Origin: Clostridium sp. CX1
GTDB lineage: Bacteria; Bacillota; Clostridia; Clostridiales; Clostridiaceae
NCBI RefSeq assembly: GCF_025398335.1
Contig: NZ_JAODOO010000006.1
Span: 204,533 to 268,532 of the forward strand
Reading direction: 5' to 3'
DNA: 64,000 nt
Below, in pieces: positions 34,272 to 43,969 of this stretch. A program made the position numbers and the translations under genes. The first letter of the stretch is position 1, and the number at the start of each line of letters is the position of its first letter. The notes beneath the pieces are model-generated. The model was given only the letters and a program-made list of their open reading frames with translations. It searched no databases and was not told the origin of the DNA.

Positions 34272-35177
34272 TTACTTATAACTAACTACATCAATCCCTT
34301 GGCTTTCGATTATGCCATATAACTCTTCCATGTATTCTTTAGATGGAGTTTTAAACTGTCTTAACGGCTTTTCCAAACCTAAAGCTTCGTATTTACTATC
34401 ACCAAAGGAGTGATAAGGTAATAATTCAATTTTAGGCATATCCATACTGTCTTTTACAAATTTAGCTGCTTTTCTTATGTTTTCTTTGTCTGAGTTAACT
34501 CCATCAATTAATGGTATTCGAACTACTACAGGTACTTTTAACTCATTAAGTCTGGCTATATTTTTCAATATATTTTCATTACTAACTCCTGTATAAAACC
34601 TATGCTTACTGTCATCCATATGTTTTATATCTACAAATATTAAATTCATCTTTTCCAAGATGTCCTTAATCTCTTCGAAGTTAAAGTAACCAGAAGTTTC
34701 AATAGCTAAATCTATGGCTGAATCATAAAGTTTATATACAAGTTCTCTAAGCATTTCTACCTGCATAGTTGCCTCTCCTCCAGAAAAGGTAACCCCGCCA
34801 CCTGAATACCTATAAAATATTTTTTGTTTTTCAATGATTTTCATTATTTCTTCACTACTATAATGATAAATTAAATTCTTCCTACTGTTTGTCGGACATG
34901 CTTTTATGCAAATTCCACAAGCTTTACATTTTTTCTGTTCACATTGAGTATTTAAATTTATACCCACTCCCTGAGGGCATAATTGTGCACACCTTCCACA
35001 GTTTATACATGTTTTTTCATAATGGGCAACCTTCATAAGGTTTGTATGACTTTCTGGATTAGAACACCACCTACATCTAAGAGGACAGCCAGCTAAAAAA
35101 ATTATTGTTCTAATTCCATTTCCGTCATTTATGGAAAAATTTTGTGGTTCCATAAAATATCCAGTTACTTTGTTCAT
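34272..35177 (-). CDS. Glycyl-radical enzyme activating protein (radical SAM)
   Basis: The 301-residue activase has the radical SAM motif CPLRCRWC (CxxxCxxC, about residues 31-38), an inserted two-cluster ferredoxin domain (CINCGRCAQLCP and CKACGICIKACP, about 57-106) as in activases of choline lyase, glycerol dehydratase and related enzymes, and GGGVTFSGGEA. It would abstract a hydrogen from Gly764 of the enzyme encoded just upstream. AACAGGAGG precedes the ATG. It is second in the operon, 72 bases after the enzyme gene. Confidence 0.95.
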   Translation of the reverse strand: MNKVTGYFMEPQNFSINDGNGIRTIIFLAGCPLRCRWCSNPESHTNLMKVAHYEKTCINCGRCAQLCPQGVGINLNTQCEQKKCKACGICIKACPTNSRKNLIYHYSSEEIMKIIEKQKIFYRYSGGGVTFSGGEATMQVEMLRELVYKLYDSAIDLAIETSGYFNFEEIKDILEKMNLIFVDIKHMDDSKHRFYTGVSNENILKNIARLNELKVPVVVRIPLIDGVNSDKENIRKAAKFVKDSMDMPKIELLPYHSFGDSKYEALGLEKPLRQFKTPSKEYMEELYGIIESQGIDVVSYK

Positions 35178-35249
35178 ATAAATCCTCCTGTTTTAAAATC
35201 CTATATTTAGAAAAGGCACAGTTAAATTAAACAGTGCCTTTCTTTAATT

Positions 35250-37619
35250 CTAATAGTTTTCGTGAGCTGTTCTCGCAATTATTGCATCCTGCATCGACCT
35301 TGATAAGTTAACGAATTGAGTGCTGTATCCTGCAACTCTAACTAATAAATCCTTATAATCTTCAGGTTTTTCCTGTGCTTTACGTAACGTTTCTGTGGAT
35401 ATTGTATTAAACTGAACATGGAATGCACCTAGTGCAAAGAAGGATTGAATCATAGAACCTAAGTTGCTCTGACCTCTTTTTGTATTTACTAAATCTTCAT
35501 TTAATCTTAAATTTAATAATGTTCCACCAGAATGCACATCTTGGTTAAGCTTTGCTGCTGAACGCATAGCTGCAAGTGGTGTAGAAGTATCAGTACCGGC
35601 AAAAGGTGACACCCCTTCTGATAAAGGCTCCTTAGCTTTTCTGCCACAAGGGGTAGCTCCAACAACTTTTCCTGTTGGAAGGTAGTTAGAAATCCCCATA
35701 AAAGCAGTGTTAAAGTTGTTACCGTTTATATCCTTATACTTATGTCCTTCCTTGTAATAATGATTTGCCATTTTAATAGCAATATCATCTACATAGTCAA
35801 TGTCATTTCCATACTTTGGTGCAGATTCAGCTAGTTTTCTTAATTCCTCGTATCCTTCCCAATTTGCATCAAGAGCCTTCACCAAGGTTTCCATTGTTGT
35901 AACCTTATCTTCAAAAATAAGCTTCTTAATTACAGCTAATGAGTTTGATGTAACGGCAAGACCAATTCCAGTAAGCACCGGTCCTAAATTATATTTAGCA
36001 CCAGTATCAACTAAGTCTTTGCCTTTTACCATACACTCTTCTATGCAGGATGATAAAAATGGTCTTGGAACCATCTCCTTATGGAGCTTTTGTGCTACTA
36101 AGGTAGCTGTAATTGAATGTTTAATTAAGTTATTAAACTGTTTATAGAAGGCTTCCTCAACTTCTTCATAAGATGTAAAACTAGCTGGGTCTTTTTCATC
36201 TAAACCTATTTTTTCACCAGTAATCCTGCTTTTGCCTCCATTTAATGCAAATTCTAAGGCTGCAGTAAAGTTAATATTTACCGCTGAAGTCCATTCTCCA
36301 GTTTTACGAAAATGAGGTACTACACAGCCGCAATTGTTCCAATCTCTAGCATCCTCTGGTTCATAGCCTGCATTTATAAGCATTTGATAACCTGCGTTAT
36401 CACTATGAATTGCCGGAAATCCAGTACCTTTACTTACTAGGTGAGTAATTTCCTCTAAAAAGCTGCTTGGACAATCTTGGCTAACTCTAACGCTTAATCC
36501 TGGCTGATGAGTTTTTACTCTCTCTGTAGCTTTCAAGCACATATATGAAAGATCATTTGTGCCATCCCTTCCTTCTCTTGTTTTCCCACCAAGGGTAAGG
36601 TTTTGAAACTGATTGTATCCTGCAAAGAACTCAGCAGTATTTGCTGATATTGTCCAAACCCATTCAGATAATTTAATCCAAAGTGCCTCAATAAGTTCTT
36701 GAATTTGATCCTTTGTGGTTATTTCTTTGTCCATATCAGCTTTATAATATGGATACATAAACTGGTCAAATCTTCCTACATTAAGTGCCAAAGGATTCTC
36801 AGATATTATTCCTCCAATTTGAGTAAACCAAAGGAATTGGATAGCTTCATGAAAGGTTGTAGGAGGATTTTCTGGTACCTTACTGCATATTTCAGCTATT
36901 TTTAAAAGTTCATCTTTTCTCACAGCATTATTTTCTGTTGCAGCCATTTCTCTAGCTTTTTCAGAATATCTATTTGCAAGAGTAATAATTCCTTCTGAGG
37001 TGATTATAATAGAATTATAAAAATCTTTCTTTTTCATATCTTCTGCAGAAGTAATCGAAAGCTTTGATATATGCTCCTTTGCTTCTTTGATAATTCCACC
37101 AAAGCCTTTTTTAAATAATACATCTTGGTAATCTGGTGTTATTTCACCAACAGCCTGTCTCCATTTGGAATCGTTGTCAACTATGCCAGTATCAACGGCA
37201 ATTTTTGCAGTATCCTTAGGCAATTGTGCTAAAAAGGCTTCTTCTAAAGATTTTCCTTTCCAATAGGGGAATATGTTTTTTCTCACAAAATCTCTTTGTT
37301 CATCTGTCATAACATATGGGTCTTGAACTCTTTTATCGAAGTTATCCATTTCTCTATCTACCCATGTCCATGAAAACTCAGGGGTTAAAATACCACATTT
37401 TCTGAACTCGCCAATAACCCCAACAATCAGTTCCCCTTCAAATATAGTGACATCTATCTGCTCACAGGTATCTCTAAATGCCTTAGCTCTTCTTATTGGA
37501 ACTGCTTCCCCCTCTGTTTTCTTGTGTGACTCTGTCCAAATTCTTGCTCTTTCATAGGAAATTGCTGGCTTTGCATTGATATAATTTTGTCTTGCAGATT
37601 CAGTTCTTTCTATAACCAT
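35250..37619 (-). CDS. Glycyl-radical enzyme of unassigned substrate
   Basis: The 789-residue protein has both halves of the family: the thiyl Cys loop at residues 428-435 (NNCGCVVP, with Cys432 in the usual GCV position and an extra Cys430) and the glycyl-radical loop RVAGYS (Gly764). Dehydratases, decarboxylases and C-N or C-S lyases of the family carry Glu directly after GCV as general base; here it is Val-Pro. Its length and general layout resemble hydroxyproline dehydratase and the PFL2 group, but the active site does not. An activase follows, and an XRE-cupin regulator is upstream. The substrate cannot be read from the sequence. Confidence 0.93.
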   Translation of the reverse strand: MVIERTESARQNYINAKPAISYERARIWTESHKKTEGEAVPIRRAKAFRDTCEQIDVTIFEGELIVGVIGEFRKCGILTPEFSWTWVDREMDNFDKRVQDPYVMTDEQRDFVRKNIFPYWKGKSLEEAFLAQLPKDTAKIAVDTGIVDNDSKWRQAVGEITPDYQDVLFKKGFGGIIKEAKEHISKLSITSAEDMKKKDFYNSIIITSEGIITLANRYSEKAREMAATENNAVRKDELLKIAEICSKVPENPPTTFHEAIQFLWFTQIGGIISENPLALNVGRFDQFMYPYYKADMDKEITTKDQIQELIEALWIKLSEWVWTISANTAEFFAGYNQFQNLTLGGKTREGRDGTNDLSYMCLKATERVKTHQPGLSVRVSQDCPSSFLEEITHLVSKGTGFPAIHSDNAGYQMLINAGYEPEDARDWNNCGCVVPHFRKTGEWTSAVNINFTAALEFALNGGKSRITGEKIGLDEKDPASFTSYEEVEEAFYKQFNNLIKHSITATLVAQKLHKEMVPRPFLSSCIEECMVKGKDLVDTGAKYNLGPVLTGIGLAVTSNSLAVIKKLIFEDKVTTMETLVKALDANWEGYEELRKLAESAPKYGNDIDYVDDIAIKMANHYYKEGHKYKDINGNNFNTAFMGISNYLPTGKVVGATPCGRKAKEPLSEGVSPFAGTDTSTPLAAMRSAAKLNQDVHSGGTLLNLRLNEDLVNTKRGQSNLGSMIQSFFALGAFHVQFNTISTETLRKAQEKPEDYKDLLVRVAGYSTQFVNLSRSMQDAIIARTAHENY

Positions 37620-38004
37620 AATTTTCTCCTTTCTTTTTATATTATATTATATTTTGTGCGTTATAACATATAAAGTTGTTAAAATTTTTTAGAGTGCATA
37701 ATTGTAGAAAGCTAAAGTATAACTTAACCTATTCTTAATATAAATTTCCTTTAAGTTCTATTTACCTATATTCACTCTAAAGTAAAACTCTAATATTTTA
37801 TTTTATTATAACATAAATTATATGTTATAACATCCTGAATTTTAAAAATTTATATCCATACCTCTTTAAATTACTATTTTATCCTATACATAATTGTCAT
37901 ATGTGTAAAAGTTAGGTATAGAAATACTTTCATATCTATACCTAATTTATTAGACTACAGCAAACTTATTATATTTGAAAACCTATATCACTCTAGACTA
38001 AATT
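37620..38004. other. 385-base regulatory gap before the glycyl-radical operon
   Basis: It contains GTTATAACATATAAA (37660-37674) and the perfect palindrome TTATAACATA-AATTA-TATGTTATAA (37806-37830). Related sequence recurs upstream of the XRE-cupin gene (two copies of a 19-base unit, 38591-38629). These are the best candidate operators for that regulator. No other gene is seen in the gap. Confidence 0.55.
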
Positions 38005-38553
38005 CTAATACTTAATTACATTTTGAAATACGACTTCACTATCATATGGATTACTATAAGTGTGACTGCCACTAGGCTTAAATCTTAGTGCTGATGGAGC
38101 CACAAGTTCAAAAGTTTGGTCCTCCAAAGTAAGCTTTAAGGTTCCTTTTGTTACCACAATATACTCTTCTACTGAACTTTGATGTGGTGTAGAAACATGC
38201 TCCGCACCTGGAAGTAACTTAATATAAAAATATTCAAATCCCGTCATTGGATCAAAAGGGAATACATCATATAGAATCATTTTTCCATCTGATTCATATA
38301 CCGGTTCTATGTCCTCTATTGATATTGCTTCGTAATTATTATTTTCACTTCCTAATAACTCTGAAAAAGAAATACGCAAACCTGTGGAAATTTTCCACAA
38401 TATGGATATTGTAGGATTTGACTCTCCTCTTTCGATTTGGCCTAGCATTGCCTTACTTACCCCAGTTAGATTAGATGCCTCCTCTAAAGTCAACTCCCTT
38501 TCAAATCGCACTCTTTTTAAAACAGAGCCAATATTATATGTTGGATCCTTCAA
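38005..38553 (-). CDS. XRE-family regulator with C-terminal cupin domain
   Basis: The 182-residue protein has an HTH (LTLEEASNLTGVSKAMLGQIERGESNPTISILWKIS-type, about residues 20-55) and a cupin (about 105-178, HVSTPHQSSVEEYIVVTKGTLKLTLEDQ ... FKPSGSHTYSNP) that binds a small effector. It starts at TTG (38553). Such regulators usually control the neighbouring catabolic operon; here that is the glycyl-radical enzyme and activase immediately downstream. Repeated ATAATAACAT sequences stand in front of both. Confidence 0.9.
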   Translation of the reverse strand: MKDPTYNIGSVLKRVRFERELTLEEASNLTGVSKAMLGQIERGESNPTISILWKISTGLRISFSELLGSENNNYEAISIEDIEPVYESDGKMILYDVFPFDPMTGFEYFYIKLLPGAEHVSTPHQSSVEEYIVVTKGTLKLTLEDQTFELVAPSALRFKPSGSHTYSNPYDSEVVFQNVIKY

Positions 38554-38590
38554 TTTATATCAACCTTTCCCTATGTATTGTCATTTTTTC

Positions 38591-38629
38591 ATTATATACA
38601 TAATAACATATTATATACATAATAACATA
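38591..38629. repeat. Tandem 19-base repeat upstream of the XRE-cupin gene
   Basis: Two head-to-tail copies of ATTATATACATAATAACAT (38591-38609 and 38610-38628) lie 40-75 bases before the regulator start. The TAACATA core is shared with the palindromes in front of the glycyl-radical gene, so this is probably an autoregulatory operator. Confidence 0.55.
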
Positions 38630-38648
38630 TACTTTTCATAGAGAATAA

Positions 38649-38679
38649 ATCCCACTCCATAAAGACTATGGAGTGGGAT
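38649..38679 (-). terminator. Terminator of the hut operon
   Basis: ATCCCACTCCATA (38649-38661) pairs with TATGGAGTGGGAT (38667-38679); on the minus strand TTATTCT follows. It lies just after the hutH stop. Confidence 0.8.
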
Positions 38680-38683
38680 CTTG

Positions 38684-40207
38684 CTAAATTTCTATTTTAA
38701 CTTTTCCTTCTACTGCTTTTAAAAGCTCATCATTCATTAGAAGCTCCTCACACTTATCTAGCTCTTTATACATAACCTTATCTTCTTTAATAAAGCTTAC
38801 CTTTGATCTTATTATTCTATAAGCTTCACTAGTTCCCTTACCTAACATAAGTCCATCTCTAAAATCTATGGCCTGACATGCAGCCATAAGTTCCGTTGCC
38901 ACTACTCTTGTCGCATTATTTACTATATCAAGGCTCTTTCTAGCAGCGATTGTCCCCATACTTACATGATCCTCTTGGTTAGCTGAGGATGGAATAGAAT
39001 CTACAGATGCTGGATGAGCAAGGACCTTATTTTCTGATACTAATGAAGCTGCTGCGTATTGGGTTATCATAAAGCCAGAATTAAGACCGCCATTTTTCAC
39101 TAGGAAAGGAGGTAAATCGTTTAGCTGATAATTTATTAATCGCTCTAGTCTTCTCTCTGAAATGTTTGCAATTTCAGCTACCGCAATTCCTAAGAAATCA
39201 AAGCTTAGTGCTACAGGCTGTCCATGGAAGTTCCCTCCAGAGATTACATCTCCATTTTCAAAAACAATAGGGTTATCGGTAACAGAATTCATCTCTATTT
39301 CTAACTTTTCTCTAACATAATTTACAGCATCTTTACTAGCTCCATGAACTTGAGGCACACATCTTAAAGTATAGGCATCCTGTGTTCTTATCTCTCCTTG
39401 ATTAGTTACAAAAGTGCTGCCTTCTACTAAGTTAAGCATATTTTGGGCTGTATCTACTTGTCCCTTATGAGGCCTTACCTGATGAACTCTTGGATCAAAG
39501 GCAGTTCTTATTCCTCTTAAAGCTTCTAAGGTCATTGCAGCAGCAATATCACTAAGTTTTAAAAGATTCATACTTTTATATAAAGATATTGCTCCTACTG
39601 CAGTCATTACTTGAGTGCCATTTATTAAGGCCAGACCTTCTTTAGCTACAAGCTCTACTAAGGATATTCCTGCCTTTTCCATAGCCTCTCTTCCCGACAT
39701 CATAACCCCTTCAAACTCTGCTTCTCCTTCACCAATCATAGGTAAAACCATATGTGAAAGAGGTGCCAAATCACCAGAAGCCCCTAAAGATCCTTTTTCA
39801 GGTATGGCAGGATGAACTCCTTTATTAATCATATCTATAAGTGTTTCCAAGGTACTTAACCTTATTCCTGAATATCCCTTAGATAAGTTGTTAGCCCTTA
39901 GAAGCATTATGGCTCTAGTTATTTCCTTTGGAAAACTCCTGCCTGTGCCGCAGGAATGTGACATTATTAGATTCCTCTGAAGAGTTTTGCACTGCTCACC
40001 GGATATAGTTACATCTGAAAATTTTCCAAAGCCTGTAGTTATACCGTATACTATTTTACTGTTATCCACTATGTTATCTACTATCTCTCTTGCCTTTGTA
40101 ACTCTTTCCTTAGCTTCCTCAGTAAGACATACTCTATATCCATTAGCGGCAACATTAATTAAATCCTCTATAGTAAGACTATTCCCCGTTAAGTTAACAA
40201 CATTCAT
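38684..40207 (-). CDS. hutH: Histidine ammonia-lyase HutH
   Basis: It deaminates histidine to urocanate, the first step of histidine degradation. The self-forming MIO electrophile comes from Ala143-Ser144-Gly145 in GSLGASGDLAPL. YGITTGFGKFSD, QNYS-type contexts such as SSANQEDHVSMGTIAARK and GNFHGQPVALSFDFLG are all typical. The 507-residue length is normal. It is the last gene of ftcD-hutU-fchA-hutH, although it acts first. GGGGGGAGAG precedes the ATG. Confidence 0.97.
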   Translation of the reverse strand: MNVVNLTGNSLTIEDLINVAANGYRVCLTEEAKERVTKAREIVDNIVDNSKIVYGITTGFGKFSDVTISGEQCKTLQRNLIMSHSCGTGRSFPKEITRAIMLLRANNLSKGYSGIRLSTLETLIDMINKGVHPAIPEKGSLGASGDLAPLSHMVLPMIGEGEAEFEGVMMSGREAMEKAGISLVELVAKEGLALINGTQVMTAVGAISLYKSMNLLKLSDIAAAMTLEALRGIRTAFDPRVHQVRPHKGQVDTAQNMLNLVEGSTFVTNQGEIRTQDAYTLRCVPQVHGASKDAVNYVREKLEIEMNSVTDNPIVFENGDVISGGNFHGQPVALSFDFLGIAVAEIANISERRLERLINYQLNDLPPFLVKNGGLNSGFMITQYAAASLVSENKVLAHPASVDSIPSSANQEDHVSMGTIAARKSLDIVNNATRVVATELMAACQAIDFRDGLMLGKGTSEAYRIIRSKVSFIKEDKVMYKELDKCEELLMNDELLKAVEGKVKIEI

Positions 40208-40236
40208 AGTTTCTCTCCCCCCAGTTATATGAAATG

Positions 40237-40875
40237 CTATGCTAATTTATCTTCTATAATCCCCATAATATCTTCTTTGATTTTTTTACTTTCTTTCAGT
40301 AAATTATTGCATCTATCCTTTAATTCTTTTTTACGTTCTTCATCCTTTAATCCTGTAATATTTATTTTTACATTTAATATAGCTCCCTCTACTGCTGTTT
40401 GCACTAAAGAAGCAGCAACTCCAGCGTCAGAAACTGCATTTTTATTTCCGTATTTTACTGCAGTATAAATGTAATCATAAAGTTTATAGGCTTTTTCTGC
40501 TACTTCTAAGGGAATCTCTAAAGATTCCTTGTTTCCTTGATTTATCTTTTCCTTTCTTGCCTTAGCCTCTTCCTCTGTATTTTTAGGCATTCTAAAGGCC
40601 TCCATTAAGGATAAGAAAGCATCCGTATCTCTCTCCATAAGATTTAAGAATTCCTCCTTATGGAACTGTACTTTCTCTAAGGATTCATCAATATTTTTTC
40701 TAAGTTTGTCTTCATATTCCATATATTCTTTCTTTCCTATTGTTAAGTTAAAAACCATAGCAGCCAGTGCACTAGCTAGCGAAGCAGAAAGGGCAGCAAT
40801 ACTCCCTCCACCTGGTGCTGGAGATGTAGAACCTAATTCATCAACAAAGTCTTTTAAAGTTAACTGTTGCAGCAT
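40237..40875 (-). CDS. fchA: Formimidoyltetrahydrofolate cyclodeaminase
   Basis: It converts 5-formimino-THF, produced by FtcD, to methenyl-THF and ammonia. The 212-residue helical protein has STSPAPGGGSIAALSASLASALAAMV near the N-terminus and NKNAVSDAGVAASLVQTAVEGA, both typical of the family. It sits 20 bases after hutU and 29 before hutH. Its presence shows that histidine carbon is passed into the folate one-carbon pool, useful to an acetogen or purine fermenter. Confidence 0.95.
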   Translation of the reverse strand: MLQQLTLKDFVDELGSTSPAPGGGSIAALSASLASALAAMVFNLTIGKKEYMEYEDKLRKNIDESLEKVQFHKEEFLNLMERDTDAFLSLMEAFRMPKNTEEEAKARKEKINQGNKESLEIPLEVAEKAYKLYDYIYTAVKYGNKNAVSDAGVAASLVQTAVEGAILNVKINITGLKDEERKKELKDRCNNLLKESKKIKEDIMGIIEDKLA

Positions 40876-40894
40876 TATTATATCCCCCCGTTTT

Positions 40895-42919
40895 TTATTT
40901 AAAATACTTAGAAACTGACTTTTTAACTAGTTCCTCATCTGCTAAATAAGGTATTGTTACATGATCTGTGCCTTTATTCGTCTTATTAAATTCTATTACT
41001 GTTTCTATTGAGTGTTCATTTCTTGCCCAAGAACGTCTTGAAACTCCACCCATTACATCCCAAGTCATTGCAGATTTAATTATTTCATCTATTCTATAGC
41101 TTCCATCTAAAACTAGTCCAAAGCCTCCGTTTATAGACTTGCCTATACCAACACCGCCGCCATTATGAAGGGCTACTAAACTCATCCCTCTAGCTGCGTT
41201 TCCTGCATAGCATTGAACAGCCATATCCGCCATTACATTACTTCCATCCTTAATATTAGATGTCTCTCTAAATGGAGAATCTGTTCCACTAACATCATGG
41301 TGGTCACGTCCTAGCATTATAGGACCAACCTCTCCCTTTCTAACCATCTCATTAAACTTAAGTGCTATAGTAACTCTTCCTATAGCATCTTGATATAATA
41401 TTCTAGCCTGAGTTCCTACTACCATGTTATTTTTTTCTGCATCCCTTATCCAATTGTAATTATCTCTATCTTGATATCTTCTATTAGGATCTATACAATC
41501 CATAGCAGCTCTATCAGTTTTAATTAAGTCTTCTCTTTTTCCACTTAAACATACCCATCTAAATGGTCCATAACCGTAGTCAAATAGCTGAGGGCCCATT
41601 ATATCTTCTACATATGAAGGAAAAATGAACCCATCCTTTTCATCAATTCCATTTTTAGATATTTCTTTAACGCCAGCATCATATATGGCTTTCATAAAGG
41701 AGTTTCCGTAGTCGAAGAAATAAGTCCCTCTCTCAACTAAAGTCTTTATCATTTCAAAGTGACGTTTAAGTGTCTTATCTACTAGTTTTCTAAAGGTTTC
41801 TCTATCCTCTGCTAGAAGCCTTGTTCTTTCTTCAAAGGTAATTCCACTTGGGCAGTATCCACCTTCATATGCATTGTGACAGGAAGTTTGATCTGATAAT
41901 AAATCTATTTTTATATTGTTATTAACTGCATACTCAAGAAGGTCCACTATATTTCCATGATACCCTATGGATATTGGTTCTTTTCTACCTACATATTCTT
42001 TAGCAATCTTAAATATTTCCTCTAAATCAGAGGAAGCTTTACTAACCCAACCTTGCTCAAGTCTTGTTTTTATCCTTGATTCGTCTACTTCTGCAATTAT
42101 CCCTACACCTCTAGCTATTTCCATAGCTTTTGGCTGAGCACCACTCATTCCTCCAAGACCAGAGCTTACAAAAATGTGTCCGCTTAAATCACCATCGTTA
42201 GGAATACCAAGCTTCATTCTTCCAGCATTCAGCAGCGTATTGAAAGTACCATGAACTATCCCCTGAGGTCCTATATACATCCATCCTCCTGCTGTCATCT
42301 GTCCGTAATTTGCTACTCCCATCTCTTCTGCTATTTCCCAATCCTTTAGATTGTCAAACATTCCAATCATTAATGCATTAGTTATTATTACTCTAGGTGC
42401 ATTAGGATTAGATTTAAATAGTCCAAGAGGATGTCCTGATTCAATTACCAATGTCTGATCTTGAGTTATAACTTCTAAATATTTTTTTATTAGCCTATAC
42501 TGCATCCAGTTTTGACATACACTTCCTGTTTCACCGTAGGTAACTAACTCATAGGGATATAGTGCTACATCAAAGTCTAGATTGTTTTCTATCATAACCT
42601 GGAAAGCCTTACCTTCTACGCATTTACCTTTATATTCATCTATAGATCTTCCATATATTCTTCCTTCTGGTCGGAATCTATACCCATATATTCTCCCTCT
42701 TGTTGTAAGTTCCTCTAAAAATTCTGGAATTATTTCTTCATGATACTTATCTGGAATATACCTTAATGCATTTTTTAACGCAATTTCTGTTTGTGCTTTA
42801 GTTAAATTAAAGCCTCTATTTGGAGCTCTTCTTATTCCCTCTACAAAGGGTGGCATGTCAGGTAGTACTTCATCTAATTTTATTGTCATAGCCTCTCTGA
42901 TATCTATATTATTAACCAT
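40895..42919 (-). CDS. hutU: Urocanate hydratase HutU (long clostridial form)
   Basis: It hydrates urocanate to imidazolonepropionate using tightly bound NAD+. The start is the ATG at 42919 (MVNNIDIREAMTIKLDEVLPD), behind AGGGGGAGTTAAG; a frame to 42958 overlaps ftcD. About 674 residues, longer than the roughly 550 of the Bacillus enzyme but usual for clostridia. Motifs include QNWMQYRLIKKYLE, SSGLGGMSGAQPKAMEIA, DQTSCHNAYEGGYCP and the NAD-site GRDHHDVSGTDSPFRET. Confidence 0.96.
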   Translation of the reverse strand: MVNNIDIREAMTIKLDEVLPDMPPFVEGIRRAPNRGFNLTKAQTEIALKNALRYIPDKYHEEIIPEFLEELTTRGRIYGYRFRPEGRIYGRSIDEYKGKCVEGKAFQVMIENNLDFDVALYPYELVTYGETGSVCQNWMQYRLIKKYLEVITQDQTLVIESGHPLGLFKSNPNAPRVIITNALMIGMFDNLKDWEIAEEMGVANYGQMTAGGWMYIGPQGIVHGTFNTLLNAGRMKLGIPNDGDLSGHIFVSSGLGGMSGAQPKAMEIARGVGIIAEVDESRIKTRLEQGWVSKASSDLEEIFKIAKEYVGRKEPISIGYHGNIVDLLEYAVNNNIKIDLLSDQTSCHNAYEGGYCPSGITFEERTRLLAEDRETFRKLVDKTLKRHFEMIKTLVERGTYFFDYGNSFMKAIYDAGVKEISKNGIDEKDGFIFPSYVEDIMGPQLFDYGYGPFRWVCLSGKREDLIKTDRAAMDCIDPNRRYQDRDNYNWIRDAEKNNMVVGTQARILYQDAIGRVTIALKFNEMVRKGEVGPIMLGRDHHDVSGTDSPFRETSNIKDGSNVMADMAVQCYAGNAARGMSLVALHNGGGVGIGKSINGGFGLVLDGSYRIDEIIKSAMTWDVMGGVSRRSWARNEHSIETVIEFNKTNKGTDHVTIPYLADEELVKKSVSKYFK

Positions 42920-42950
42920 CTTAACTCCCCCTAATTTAGATGTATTAAAT

Positions 42951-43847
42951 TTATTCACTTAGCCTTGCTTCTAAAACTTGGTTCATATCAAAGTTTTCAA
43001 TTTGCAGATAATACTCTGCACAGTCTATTAAAGCCTTCATTGGTACTAATCCAATAACCTCTGCACCTACCACTGGAACGCCATACCTTTTAGCTTCCGT
43101 TTTCACCATCTCCTGCGCAGTATAGATAGCTGTTTTCTCATAGTTCACAAGATTTATAGAAACTTGAGCTATGTTTCTTTCAGTTAGCATTACACCTACT
43201 GCTTTAGCGTATCTTAATCCTCCACCAATATGTCTTATTCTCTTAGCGATAGCATTTGCTATTTCTAAATTATCTGTGCCCAAATTTACATTGTAAGCAA
43301 TTAGTGGAAATCTTGCTCCTATAACAGTTGCTCCGCTTTTCCTATTCATCTCACATGGTCCAAAATCCGGTTTCCATTCCGGCTCTTTTATCTTTTCAAA
43401 AAATCCCTCATATTGTCCTTTTCTTATATTGGCTAAATTTTGTCTTTCTGGTGATGAAGCAGCATCTTCATACAAATAGATAGGTATACTTAGCTCTTCT
43501 CCAACTTTTTTTCCTAAGTCCCTTGCCATTTGAACACATTCTTCAGTAGTTATGTCCTTAATAGGGATAAATGGAACTACGTCTGTAGCACCCATTCTTG
43601 GATGAGCCCCTTGATGCTTGCTCATATCTATAAGCTCTGATGCTCTTTTAATAAGCTTATAGGCAGCTTCTTTTGTTTCCTCTGGTGAGCCAACAAAGGT
43701 TACAACTGTTCTGTTATGATCTTTATCTGATGAATAGTCGAGAAGCTTTACTCCTTCAGTTCTCCTAACCTCATCTATAATAGTTTCTATTATTTCTTTG
43801 TTCCTTCCTTCACTAAAGTTTGGAACGCATTCTACTAATTTTGCCAT
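42951..43847 (-). CDS. ftcD: Glutamate formimidoyltransferase FtcD
   Basis: It transfers the formimino group from formiminoglutamate to tetrahydrofolate. The 298-residue protein starts MAKLVECVPNFSEGRN, and contains HNRTVVTFVG, HQGAHPRMGATDVVPFIPI and the RHIGGGLRYAKAVGV region. It is the transferase domain alone; the cyclodeaminase is a separate gene here. AGGAGGAATTGAA precedes the ATG. It is the first gene of the hut operon, downstream of a large BTAD regulator. Confidence 0.96.
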   Translation of the reverse strand: MAKLVECVPNFSEGRNKEIIETIIDEVRRTEGVKLLDYSSDKDHNRTVVTFVGSPEETKEAAYKLIKRASELIDMSKHQGAHPRMGATDVVPFIPIKDITTEECVQMARDLGKKVGEELSIPIYLYEDAASSPERQNLANIRKGQYEGFFEKIKEPEWKPDFGPCEMNRKSGATVIGARFPLIAYNVNLGTDNLEIANAIAKRIRHIGGGLRYAKAVGVMLTERNIAQVSINLVNYEKTAIYTAQEMVKTEAKRYGVPVVGAEVIGLVPMKALIDCAEYYLQIENFDMNQVLEARLSE

Positions 43848-43904
43848 TTCAATTCCTCCTCAGTAAGTCTTTTTCTATATTGTATCTCTTATACATCTCC
43901 AAAA

Positions 43905-43952
43905 CGTCTACAGGAGTTTTAAAATCTTAAAATTTCAAAACTCCTGTAGACG
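43905..43952 (-). terminator. Hairpin between the BTAD regulator and ftcD
   Basis: CGTCTACAGGAGTTTT (43905-43920) pairs with AAAACTCCTGTAGACG (43937-43952), a perfect 16-base stem. On the minus strand only GTTTTGG follows, so it may terminate the regulator transcript or act as a partial attenuator before the hut genes. Confidence 0.7.
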
Positions 43953-43969
43953 AGAGGATGGTATTTAAT

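Noticed and set aside
33327..37619. Glycyl-radical enzyme as hydroxyproline dehydratase or propanediol dehydratase
   Set aside because: Both have GCVE in the thiyl loop; this protein has GCVVP, and no proC or microcompartment genes are adjacent.
38684..43847. Urocanate hydratase gene as a HutU-HutI fusion, because of its length
   Set aside because: The extra length matches the clostridial HutU form; no zinc-amidohydrolase motifs of imidazolonepropionase are present.
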